Notes under the pieces: model-generated
What the model was told of the DNA's origin: nothing
The model's input: the letters and a program-made list of their open reading frames with translations, nothing else
Database searches by the model: none
Program-made: the position numbers and the translations under genes
Assembly (NCBI RefSeq): GCF_004959765.1
Contig: NZ_SJZD01000001.1
Location: 1 to 64,000 of the forward strand
DNA: 64,000 nt
Origin: Flavobacterium sp. H122
GTDB lineage: Bacteria > Bacteroidota > Bacteroidia > Flavobacteriales > Flavobacteriaceae
Direction: 5' to 3'
Part shown: positions 52,335-59,546 of the stretch, in pieces
How the letters are laid out: each line of letters opens with the position of its first letter
Position numbering within the stretch: the first letter of the stretch is position 1

Positions 52335-53876
52335 ATGTTTAATTTAAAAGTAACCGAGATGAAATTTAATTATTTTAAAAGAGAAAAAAATGTAGTGACC
52401 AACTACGAAGGTGCAAAAGCATACAGCTTGACACCGGAAATGGAATTGTATTCAGCTGTGGTGACTTCGGGATTAAATGATGTTACTTACGAAAAAGGCA
52501 GTGACCGTTTAAAAAGAATCCAAAACCTGATTCAGAAATGTGATCCTGAGTTTACCGCTAAGTTGGCTGTATACGTTCGTAATGAAATGTATATGCGTTC
52601 TGTTCCAATGGTATTGACAGTGGAGTTGGCAAAAATCAATTCAGGCAATGGTTTAGTGAACAAAACGGTTCAGAAAGTTATTCAACGTGCTGATGAAATT
52701 ACAGAGCTTTTGGCTTATTATCAAGTTGCAAATAATCGTACTGAAACTAAAAAACTAAACCGTTTGTCGAAACAAATTCAAAAAGGATTATCTGAATCAT
52801 TCAACCGATTTGATGAATATCAGTTTGCAAAATATAACCGACAAGGTGAGGTGAAATTGCGTGATGCTTTGTTTTTGGTACATCCAAAAGCAAAAGATGA
52901 AGCACAGCAAGTAATTTTCAATAAAATTGCTGATAATAATCTGGCTGTTCCTTACACTTGGGAAACGGAGTTGTCACAAGTAGGTCAGCGTTCGTTTAAA
53001 AACGATGCAGAAAAGAAACAAGCCTTCAAAAAAAAGTGGGAAGAATTGATTGATAGCAACCGAGTGGGTTATATGGCGATGATGCGTAACCTACGCAACA
53101 TTATCGAGGCCGAAGTTTCATTCCAGCACATAGAAAAAGTTTGTCAGCATTTGAGTAATGCCAATGCAGTAGCGAATTCAAAACAATTGCCATTCCGGTT
53201 TCTGGCTGCCTATCGTGAGATCAAGGCCTTGAAATCCCGTTATACAGCAACGATTTTGGATGCTTTGGAAGATGCGGTAATGTACAGTGCGCAAAATATT
53301 AAAGGTTTTGATGGTAATACATCAGTAGTAATTGCTTGTGACGTTTCGGGTTCTATGCAGCAACCAATTTCTAAAAAGAGTAAAATACTATTGTATGATA
53401 TTGGTTTGATGTTGGGTATGCTGATGCAGTCGCGTTGTAAAAATGTGATAAGCGGTATGTTTGGTGATAAATGGAAAGTGATCAACATGTCAAAACGTAA
53501 TGTTTTGGCAAATGTTCAGGAGTTTTACCGACGTGAAGGTGAGGTAGGTTATTCTACAAACGGTTATTTGGTAATCGAGGATTTGATCAAGCGAAAAGAA
53601 ATCGTTGATAAAGTTATGTTATTTACCGATGTTCAAATGTGGAACAGTAATAGTACTGCTCATTCTTTTGAAAATTCATGGAATCGTTATAAAGCCATAG
53701 CACCAAATGCAAAATTGTATTTGTTCGATTTGGCGGGTCATGGTAACACACCATTGGATATAAAACAAAATGACGTACACTTGATTGCTGGTTGGTCAGA
53801 CAAAGTGTTTGACATATTGCATGCTTTGGAAAATAAAACCTCTGCTTTGCAATATATCAATAGTATTGGATTGTAA
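52335..53876 (+). CDS. rsr: Ro60/Rsr (TROVE and vWA domains)
   Basis: Ro60 is a ring-shaped RNA chaperone that binds Y RNAs and misfolded or damaged RNAs. I choose the ATG at 52335 (513 residues, MFNLKVTEMKFNYFKREKN), which follows an AAAGGA stretch; the frame from TTG at 52314 starts inside the -7 box. The TROVE HEAT-like repeats fill about residues 40-310 (TSGLNDVTYEKGSDRLKRI, FTAKLAVYVRNEMYMRSVPM). The vWA domain follows from about 325 with the MIDAS VVIACDVSGSMQQP and VMLFTDVQMW. It is transcribed from operator site 1. Confidence 0.95.
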   Translation: MFNLKVTEMKFNYFKREKNVVTNYEGAKAYSLTPEMELYSAVVTSGLNDVTYEKGSDRLKRIQNLIQKCDPEFTAKLAVYVRNEMYMRSVPMVLTVELAKINSGNGLVNKTVQKVIQRADEITELLAYYQVANNRTETKKLNRLSKQIQKGLSESFNRFDEYQFAKYNRQGEVKLRDALFLVHPKAKDEAQQVIFNKIADNNLAVPYTWETELSQVGQRSFKNDAEKKQAFKKKWEELIDSNRVGYMAMMRNLRNIIEAEVSFQHIEKVCQHLSNANAVANSKQLPFRFLAAYREIKALKSRYTATILDALEDAVMYSAQNIKGFDGNTSVVIACDVSGSMQQPISKKSKILLYDIGLMLGMLMQSRCKNVISGMFGDKWKVINMSKRNVLANVQEFYRREGEVGYSTNGYLVIEDLIKRKEIVDKVMLFTDVQMWNSNSTAHSFENSWNRYKAIAPNAKLYLFDLAGHGNTPLDIKQNDVHLIAGWSDKVFDILHALENKTSALQYINSIGL

Positions 53877-53880
53877 AAAA

Positions 53881-53911
53881 GCCGCAGTTGCAAAGGCTGC
53901 GGTAATTTTTA
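53881..53911 (+). terminator. ro60 terminator
   Basis: GCCGCAG (53881-53887) pairs with CTGCGGT (53897-53903), followed by AATTTTTAG. Confidence 0.8.
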
Positions 53912-53916
53912 GATAC

Positions 53917-53952
53917 TGCGTAAAATAATTGCGTAATAGGTATAAACTTTTG
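53917..53952 (+). promoter_or_regulatory. palindromic operator and promoter of the Y RNA array (site 2)
   Basis: TGCGTAAAATAATTGCGTA at 53917-53935 carries the same core AAAATAATTGCGTA as site 1; its left arm is TGCGTA, the reverse complement of TACGCA. Nine bases later AACTTTTG (53945-53952) is a -7-like box. The first Y RNA begins about 27 bases downstream. Confidence 0.75.
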
Positions 53953-53978
53953 TATCATAAAGTTAATTGAAAAATATA

Positions 53979-54123
53979 AACAAGTGCCGTAGATAAGTGT
54001 TACTTCGATTTTAACGACGGGGTCGCGGGTTCGAATCCCGTCTCTTCCACTAAGCATATAGAAAATGGGAGAGTAGCTCAGAGGTTAGAGCACGTAAATT
54101 TCATTTATCGTTTTTGCCTTGTT
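53979..54123 (+). ncRNA. Y RNA 1, with circularly permuted tRNA-like module
   Basis: By hand folding: terminal stem AACAAG/CTTGTT (53979-53984, 54118-54123), bulged T, GC/GC, internal loop, then GATAAGTG (53992-53999) paired with CATTTATC (54102-54109), then TTACTTCG. The inner module is a tRNA-like domain in permuted order: T-arm GCGGG-TTCGAAT-CCCGT (54025-54041), acceptor 3' strand CTCTTCC (54042-54048), a short loop, acceptor 5' strand GGGAGAG (54067-54073, with one G-T pair), D-arm GCTC-AGAGGTTA-GAGC (54076-54091). Ro60 partner RNAs of this kind are known to mimic tRNA (YrlA). It is the first RNA after site 2. Confidence 0.8.
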
Positions 54124-54129
54124 ATATTG

Positions 54130-54243
54130 TCAGGTGTTGTAAAAAAGAGTTACTTCGATTAAGATTCGTCAATTCAGGTTCGATTCCTGATTAATCGTCT
54201 AATGGTAAGACTACGGAAAGTCTATTTTTGATTGTTACCCTGA
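54130..54243 (+). ncRNA. Y RNA 2, T-arm and D-arm without acceptor stem
   Basis: Terminal stem TCAGG/CCTGA (54130-54134, 54239-54243), bulged T, GT/AC, stem AAAAAGAG/CTATTTTT with one G-A mismatch (54142-54149, 54222-54229), then TTACTTCG (54150-54157). T-arm TCAGG-TTCGATT-CCTGA (54174-54190); D-arm GTCT-AATGGTA-AGAC (54197-54211). Only six bases separate the T-arm and D-arm, so the acceptor stem has been lost. It begins 6 bases after Y RNA 1. Confidence 0.75.
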
Positions 54244-54328
54244 TTAATAAAAGAAATCATGAGATATTATAAAACAACACGTAAAGGAGCATTCTATAGA
54301 GCTATAAATCAATAGAATTGCAATTGAA

Positions 54329-54465
54329 AAAAAGAATGCCGTAGTGGCGTGTTACTTCGTCACCATTTAGGGGAGGAATAGCGAAGTTGTAAAACCAGCA
54401 AGGCTATCCGGTTCGACTCCGGCTTTGACTAGCCCCGTTTCATGCTACGATTTTTGCTTCTTTTT
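54329..54465 (+). ncRNA. Y RNA 3, T-arm with altered tRNA-like module
   Basis: Terminal stem AAAAAGAA/TTCTTTTT (54329-54336, 54458-54465), bulged T, GC/GC, then GTGGCGTG (54344-54351) paired with CATGCTAC (54441-54448) and TTACTTCG (54352-54359). The T-arm is CCGG-TTCGACT-CCGG (54408-54422). A GGGG/CCCC closing pair (54370-54373 with 54433-54436) bounds the module, but I find no D-arm. Confidence 0.75.
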
Positions 54466-54470
54466 AAAAA

Positions 54471-54558
54471 ATAAGATGCCGGTTATAAGTGTTACTTCGT
54501 TGGTTGATTTTACATAGGTTCGAGTCCTATAGAAACATTTATAAATCATTGCTCTTAT
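54471..54558 (+). ncRNA. Y RNA 4, T-arm only
   Basis: Terminal stem ATAAGA/TCTTAT (54471-54476, 54553-54558), bulged T, GC/GC, then TTATAAGTG (54483-54491) paired with CATTTATAA (54536-54544) and TTACTTCG (54492-54499). The inner module is reduced to a single T-arm hairpin ATAGG-TTCGAGT-CCTAT (54514-54530). Confidence 0.78.
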
Positions 54559-54562
54559 ATAT

Positions 54563-54634
54563 AAAGAGTGTCGTACTGTATAGTTACTTCGTATTCCAAA
54601 TGAACTCCAGACTATGCAGACCTGTTACCTCTTT
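54563..54634 (+). ncRNA. Y RNA 5, minimal, no tRNA-like module
   Basis: Terminal stem AAAGAG/CTCTTT (54563-54568, 54629-54634), bulged T, GT/AC, then CTGTATAG (54576-54583) paired with CTATGCAG (54612-54619) and TTACTTCG (54584-54591). Only 20 bases lie inside. T-run after the terminal stem may end the array transcript. Confidence 0.75.
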
Positions 54635-54705
54635 TTAAAATAAAATATACTATGTAAATTAATCGTGTAGTAATTTTAAAAATCGTTTTAAAAAAATTAA
54701 TAGAT

Positions 54706-55266
54706 ATGAAAAATTCAGAATTTGAAATCCATCCTTTTAATGAAGTTTTTTATATAGAATCTTTATTAAACAAAACACGTTCAATTTTGGATGATGTTGA
54801 AGCATTAAACGATTTTTGGAAGAACGGAAATCATGATTGTCAATTTGATGATGTCATTTTGGATATGTTTCAAAATATCATTCTTAATGCAGCAGGAATT
54901 TCCCGTTTTTTTTGGCCTTCAAAGAATACTGGATATCATAAAATTAGAGCGAAAAAGTTACGCGAAGTTTATAGTGTTAGCAATTCAAGTGTTTTGAAAA
55001 ATCGAGAAATGAGGAATCTTATCGAACATTTTGATGAGAAATTAGATGATTTTTTAAAAGAATTTGTTGCTGGAAAAGTCATGCCAAAATACGTGGGGCC
55101 AATGTTCTTTTCATATAAAACTACAATATTTTTTAGAGCATTTATTTTTGATAAATTCATTTTTAAGATTTTCAATGTGGAATATGAAATAAATCCAATA
55201 ATAGCTGAAATTAAAAGAATTCATGAGATTTTATTACTACAACTAGAAAATGGTGGTCGATTTTAA
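54706..55266 (+). CDS. HEPN-like protein between Y RNA array and rtcB
   Basis: 186 residues, all helical, with REMRNLIEHFDEKLDDF near residues 100-115. RNLIEH is an Rx4H motif typical of HEPN ribonucleases. HEPN nucleases cut RNA leaving 2',3'-cyclic phosphate ends, which RtcB can reseal. The context therefore fits a nuclease or an RNA-binding relative in this RNA-repair locus; that is inference. No toxin/antitoxin partner is visible. It precedes operator site 3 by a few bases. Confidence 0.5.
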   Translation: MKNSEFEIHPFNEVFYIESLLNKTRSILDDVEALNDFWKNGNHDCQFDDVILDMFQNIILNAAGISRFFWPSKNTGYHKIRAKKLREVYSVSNSSVLKNREMRNLIEHFDEKLDDFLKEFVAGKVMPKYVGPMFFSYKTTIFFRAFIFDKFIFKIFNVEYEINPIIAEIKRIHEILLLQLENGGRF

Positions 55267-55270
55267 AATC

Positions 55271-55306
55271 CACGCAAAATAATTGCGCAGTAACTTTTCA
55301 ACTTTG
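55271..55306 (+). promoter_or_regulatory. palindromic operator and promoter of the rtcB leader (site 3)
   Basis: CACGCAAAATAATTGCGCA at 55271-55289 matches the shared 19-bp palindrome with one change in each end, preserving the core AAAATAATT. CAACTTTG (55299-55306) follows after 9 bases as a -7-like box. Confidence 0.75.
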
Positions 55307-55370
55307 TATCATCAAAATGAAACAACCCAGTAATGTAAATAAAATTGCCGGGAATAAAATAAAAAAACAA

Positions 55371-55563
55371 GACCTTGTAGCTTAAAAGGAAAAGCCTATA
55401 GCAAAATTACGTACTATAGAGTTTACGGATATTCCGGTTAGACCTGCGCGGACTAATGGGTAGAATTTACAGAGGCACCGAAATCGTGAGGGAAAGTAGG
55501 GAAGCGTATTTAGAGCCGTAATGCCCGGGAGGGAATGTGAGTTCGAATCTCACCAAGGCCACA
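55371..55563 (+). ncRNA. tRNA-like RNA with large insert, in the rtcB leader
   Basis: In normal tRNA order: acceptor 5' strand GACCTTG (55371-55377), TA, D-arm GCTT-AAAAGGAA-AAGC (55380-55395), an anticodon-like hairpin CTATAG-12-base loop-CTATAG (55396-55419), a 117-base insert (55420-55536) partly closed by TTACGG/CCGTAA (55423-55428, 55516-55521), T-arm GTGAG-TTCGAAT-CTCAC (55537-55553), acceptor 3' strand CAAGGCC (55554-55560). There is one A-C mismatch in the acceptor. The end is ACA rather than CCA, and rtcB starts 15 bases later. Not a conventional tRNA. Confidence 0.65.
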
Positions 55564-55577
55564 AAAAAAATTGAATT

Positions 55578-56999
55578 ATGAACACACCCATCAACAGAAA
55601 CGATTTACTAGCCATTGGTTATGAATCAAGTGAGGCATTAGGAATTGCCTTGAGAATCAACAAAAAAAGACTTGGTTTTACCCGTGAGCAAATGATGGCG
55701 CATTATAAAAATGTCCTAGAATCACCTGAAAATTATCTGGACGATAAGAATTTCAGCAAATTGGCTTCGGCTTTAATTGAAAAGGCAAACCATAAACCGA
55801 AAGATTTTATCAGTTTTAATCCAAATCCGAAAGATTATACGCTTTTCGGTGCCGCACATATCGAGGAAGGAGCCAAAAAACAAATGGAAGTTGCCATGAA
55901 GTTACCGGTTACGGTTGCCGGTGCCTTAATGCCCGATGCTCACCAAGGTTATGGATTGCCAATCGGTGGTGTATTAGCTACCAACAATGCCATCATACCA
56001 TATGGTGTTGGTGTCGATATTGGTTGCAGAATGGCATTATCGGTTTATGATATTCCGGAACTATTTTATTATGAAAACGAATCCAAATTCAAACGTGAGT
56101 TGACAGCACATTCAAAATTTGGTGCCGGACATGGTTTCCACGGACAGTACAAATCAGACCATGAAGTATTGGAAAGAAAAGAGTTTGACGACCACTCGTT
56201 TATTAAAAATCTGAAGGATAAGGCCTGGTCGCAACTGGGGACTTCGGGAGGCGGAAATCATTTTGTGGAGTTTGGTATTATGGAATTCATGGAAGATGAT
56301 GCCGAATTGAATATTCCCAAAGGGAAGTACGTTGCTTTACTGACACATTCCGGTTCAAGAGGATTGGGAGCCACCATTGCCGGTCATTATACCAAAATGG
56401 CAAAACAGGTTTGTAAACTGCCTTATGAAGCGCAAAACTTAGCGTATTTGGATTTAAATTCAGAATTGGGTCAGGAATACTGGATTGCCATGAATCTGGC
56501 TGGAGATTATGCCTCTGCCTGTCATGAAATCATTCACGATAAAATGAAAAAAGCTTTAGGAGCAACCGTTTTGGCTAAAGTAGAAAACCATCATAATTTC
56601 GCATGGAAAGAAATCTGGAACGGAGAGGAAGTGATTGTTCATAGAAAAGGAGCCACACCGGCAGGAAAAGGTGTGATGGGAATTATTCCTGGAAGTATGA
56701 CTGCGCCGGGATTCTTAGTGAGAGGAAAAGGCGAGGAGCAAGCGATTAATTCAGCTTCGCACGGGGCAGGCCGTCAAATGAGCCGAACAAAAGCCATTCA
56801 AAATATAACGAAAAATGATATGCAGGCCATATTAAAAGATCATGGCGTAACTTTAATTGGTGCCGGTTTAGATGAAGCACCTATGGCGTACAAAGACATT
56901 AATCTAGTCATGGAATCCCAAAAGGATTTGGTTGATGTGGTTGCTAAGTTTACACCAAAGATGGTACGTATGGCAGATGACGGAAGCAGGGAGGATTAA
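55578..56999 (+). CDS. rtcB: RNA-splicing ligase RtcB
   Basis: RtcB joins 2',3'-cyclic phosphate or 3'-phosphate ends to 5'-OH ends with GTP and Mn2+. 473 residues. Metal- and GTP-binding motifs: GVGVDIGCRM (Asp and Cys), GTSGGGNHFVEFG, LTHSGSRGLGATI, KVENHHNFAW and the nucleophile SHGAGRQMSR (H of HGxGR). The protein is full length. No RtcA or archease gene lies beside it. Its leader carries a tRNA-like RNA and operator site 3. Confidence 0.95.
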   Translation: MNTPINRNDLLAIGYESSEALGIALRINKKRLGFTREQMMAHYKNVLESPENYLDDKNFSKLASALIEKANHKPKDFISFNPNPKDYTLFGAAHIEEGAKKQMEVAMKLPVTVAGALMPDAHQGYGLPIGGVLATNNAIIPYGVGVDIGCRMALSVYDIPELFYYENESKFKRELTAHSKFGAGHGFHGQYKSDHEVLERKEFDDHSFIKNLKDKAWSQLGTSGGGNHFVEFGIMEFMEDDAELNIPKGKYVALLTHSGSRGLGATIAGHYTKMAKQVCKLPYEAQNLAYLDLNSELGQEYWIAMNLAGDYASACHEIIHDKMKKALGATVLAKVENHHNFAWKEIWNGEEVIVHRKGATPAGKGVMGIIPGSMTAPGFLVRGKGEEQAINSASHGAGRQMSRTKAIQNITKNDMQAILKDHGVTLIGAGLDEAPMAYKDINLVMESQKDLVDVVAKFTPKMVRMADDGSRED

Positions 57000-57050
57000 G
57001 AAGAAAACTGTCCGGAAAGTAAAAAATCAACGCTCGTTTTGTTGCTCTAA

Positions 57051-57094
57051 AACAGGATAAATTACACAATCAAAGTTGTGTGATTTATCCTGTT
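57051..57094. terminator. 19-bp hairpin downstream of rtcB
   Basis: AACAGGATAAATTACACAA (57051-57069) pairs with TTGTGTGATTTATCCTGTT (57076-57094) with one G-T pair. It probably terminates rtcB, although no T-run follows. The region just upstream holds a partial copy of the repeat at 3174. Confidence 0.7.
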
Positions 57095-57209
57095 GATTGA
57101 TGCGACAGTAATTTGGTATCTAGAACTGATTCTTCTTTTAGATGGATAAAATTGTAAGAATAGTAAGCGTTTTTATTTTATATTTGAAGAGATACAAACT
57201 AAAAACGAA

Positions 57210-58304
57210 ATGAAAAAAATATTCTTATTTGCCTTGCTGGCAACATTGTCATGCAGGAAAGAAGAAACCGCTGACTATGCAAAGGTTCACAAGCCAAAAG
57301 ATACAATTCAAAAAACTGAAGAAAAAAAAGTAACACTTGACTTCCCTGAAGCCTATGGATTTCTTGAAAAGCTTATAAAAGAAGATATCGACGGACAGGA
57401 ATATGATGATTTGCAAATCAAAAAAATTCCTTTCTCAGTGCATTATCCTAATGACGGAGATTCTTACACAGTGTCTTTTTCTATTGTCCAAAAAAGTGAT
57501 TTCAACAAAGACGGCATAACCGATTATATTGTAAAAAGAAATTCAGAAGGGATGTTGGGAGGTAATGTCAACACGAATCAAAGTCTTATTTTTTATATTA
57601 TGGGAGATAAGACAAATTCAAAAGAAGAACATACGATTTACGGATATGCTCCATTTTCTTATAATGTAATTGATTCAACCTATTGCAAGAACAACAGATT
57701 TGTTGCGGATATTATACAAAATTACAGAGTTTATGATACAGAAGACCTGCAGTCAGCTACCGTGTCTTTTGTTTATAAAAACAATAATATATATGAAGAA
57801 TCGTATTTGACCGATTGTAAATTAGCTCAATTAAAATCAAAAACGATTTTTAAGACTGTTCCTAATATCTCAAATAGAAAAAGGACAATTGACGGACATA
57901 ACTATACCGAGATTATTTCAGAAACCTATAAAAATAAAGATACTCTGATTACAGCAGATTTGACAGGCTGTGATAATTTGCTGCTGACTTTTGAAACAAG
58001 TTACAATGTGCAGGAACAGCAAATGGATAATGAGGATTTTAAAAAAACAACCGCATTGCAGTTGCTTGATTTTTTATCATTGAACACATTGTTTTCAAAA
58101 GATATTTCAGCCGTTAAAAATTATTTCAATGAGAATCCAATGACCAATGAATATATTAAAAATCACAAAGGCTATAATTTCAGAATATTGATTGATAAAA
58201 ATGAAGGACGAAAAAATCAATTACGCTTTTTAGTCAATATTGATAAAATCAATAATGAAAATCAAATCGAGAATTGGGAAATCGTAACACGTAAAAAGAG
58301 ATAA
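57210..58304 (+). CDS. hypothetical lipoprotein
   Basis: 364 residues with a lipobox (LATLSC, Cys15 then RKEE), a charged linker and a beta-rich body (SDFNKDGITDYIVKRNSEGM near residue 105, an EF-hand-like DxNxDG motif). No family recognised. It has its own -7-like box (TATATTTG at 57179-57186). Relationship to rtcB is doubtful because a hairpin separates them. Confidence 0.6.
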   Translation: MKKIFLFALLATLSCRKEETADYAKVHKPKDTIQKTEEKKVTLDFPEAYGFLEKLIKEDIDGQEYDDLQIKKIPFSVHYPNDGDSYTVSFSIVQKSDFNKDGITDYIVKRNSEGMLGGNVNTNQSLIFYIMGDKTNSKEEHTIYGYAPFSYNVIDSTYCKNNRFVADIIQNYRVYDTEDLQSATVSFVYKNNNIYEESYLTDCKLAQLKSKTIFKTVPNISNRKRTIDGHNYTEIISETYKNKDTLITADLTGCDNLLLTFETSYNVQEQQMDNEDFKKTTALQLLDFLSLNTLFSKDISAVKNYFNENPMTNEYIKNHKGYNFRILIDKNEGRKNQLRFLVNIDKINNENQIENWEIVTRKKR

Positions 58305-58411
58305 GCATCTATTCAAAGATTCAACCTATTGTAAAAGTAACCGATTTTCAATCCAAAAAATAGTTGTACAACAGTAGTTAAAAATAACCACATCACATGT
58401 TAGATATAATC

Positions 58412-58439
58412 TTGTATTAAGCTTATTACTTTATATTTG
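58412..58439 (+). promoter_or_regulatory. promoter of the glycosyltransferase gene
   Basis: TTG at 58412-58414, 17 bases, then TATATTTG at 58432-58439, an exact TAnnTTTG. The ATG follows at 58460. Confidence 0.6.
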
Positions 58440-58459
58440 TAGTAATCAACTAAACACCA

Positions 58460-59515
58460 ATGAACATTTTATACGGAGTACCAGGCGAGGGGATGGGGCA
58501 CGCCACGAGAAGCAAAGTAATCATCGATTTTTTACTACAAGAAGGTCATAATGTTCAAGTGGTTTCAAGTTCAAGAGCCTACCTATTTTTAAATAAAAAT
58601 TTCCCCAAACGAGTACACGAAATTGAAGGAATGCATTTTTCGTTCAAAGAGTCTAAAGTTTCTAAAACGGGTACGGTGTTATTGAATATAAAAAATGCCT
58701 CTAAACTGCTTTTTCAAAATTTTGCTGAGTATTTAGAGTTAAAAAAGAATTTTAAGCCTGATGTAGTTATAAGCGATTTTGAAACGTTTACGACATTGTT
58801 TGCTAAAAAGCACGATTTACCGTTACTAAGCATCGATAATATGCAGGTGATTAATAGATGTAAATTGGATATTCCTATTCCAAGCTCAGAAAAGAATAAT
58901 TATACCATCTCTAAATCGATCGTTAAAGTAAAAGTCCCTAATGCCCAACATTATTTTATTAGTAGTTTCTTTGAGGCACAAGTAGTAAAAGAGAATACCA
59001 CGTTAGTTCCGCCCATTGTTAGACAAGCAATCATTAACGCAGTTCCTAAAGAAGGTAATCATATTTTGATGTATCAAAGTTCGAGTACTATTGCTAAAGT
59101 AACCGAAGTCTTACACCAAATCCCAGAATATACCTTTTACGTCTACGGATTCAATAAAGATTTGGTCAATAAAAACATCGTTTTCAAAACCTTTAGCGAG
59201 GAAGGATTTGTAGCTGATTTAGCCACTGCTAGAGCCGTAATTGCAAATGGAGGTTTTTCGTTTATTTCGGAAGCGGTGTATTTAAAAAAGCCAATTTATT
59301 CTTTTCCGTTGCAAGACCAGTTCGAGCAATTTGTCAATGCAAGTTATATACAAAAACTAGGTTACGGCAGACAATTTGAACAACTCACAGCCGATAATCT
59401 GAAAGCTTTTTTATTTGATATTTCAAAGTTTAATAAAAAACTAGGGAATTATTCTCAAAATGGAAATGCCGTTTTGTTTGAAATGCTCAAAACCTATTTA
59501 GATGCTTATAATTGA
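58460..59515 (+). CDS. glycosyltransferase (MJ1255/Glyco_tran_28_C type)
   Basis: 351 residues of a GT-B fold. MNILYGVPGEGMGHATRSKV is the N-terminal nucleotide-sugar Rossmann entry, and the C-terminal domain has ILMYQSSSTIAKVTEVLHQI and FVADLATARAVIANGGFSFI, then PIYSFPLQDQFEQFVNASYI, the MurG-like donor site. The donor and acceptor are unknown. It follows the lipoprotein gene by 155 bases and is not obviously part of the RNA-repair regulon. Confidence 0.82.
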   Translation: MNILYGVPGEGMGHATRSKVIIDFLLQEGHNVQVVSSSRAYLFLNKNFPKRVHEIEGMHFSFKESKVSKTGTVLLNIKNASKLLFQNFAEYLELKKNFKPDVVISDFETFTTLFAKKHDLPLLSIDNMQVINRCKLDIPIPSSEKNNYTISKSIVKVKVPNAQHYFISSFFEAQVVKENTTLVPPIVRQAIINAVPKEGNHILMYQSSSTIAKVTEVLHQIPEYTFYVYGFNKDLVNKNIVFKTFSEEGFVADLATARAVIANGGFSFISEAVYLKKPIYSFPLQDQFEQFVNASYIQKLGYGRQFEQLTADNLKAFLFDISKFNKKLGNYSQNGNAVLFEMLKTYLDAYN

Positions 59516-59546
59516 TTTTACACATGACAGATGTAATAAAATTAAC

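Noticed and set aside
53857-54057. Minus-strand reading frame containing GIRTRDP
   Set aside because: GIRTRD-type peptides are a common artefact of antisense reading through tRNA T-arms. It supports the tRNA-like nature of the region but is not a gene.
54000-54200. Ordinary tRNA genes in the 54.0-54.2 kb region
   Set aside because: T-arms and D-arms occur but in permuted order or without acceptor stems, and no anticodon loop is placed correctly, so these are tRNA-like parts of Y RNAs.
54259-54315. Possible 18-codon peptide MRYYKTTRKGAFYRAINQ between Y RNA 2 and Y RNA 3
   Set aside because: It is very short, has no clear initiation signal, and nothing besides its open frame supports it.
55371-55563. 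A conventional tRNA with a group I intron
   Set aside because: No P, Q, R or S core elements of a group I intron are visible in the 117-base insert, and the acceptor has an A-C mismatch with no encoded CCA.
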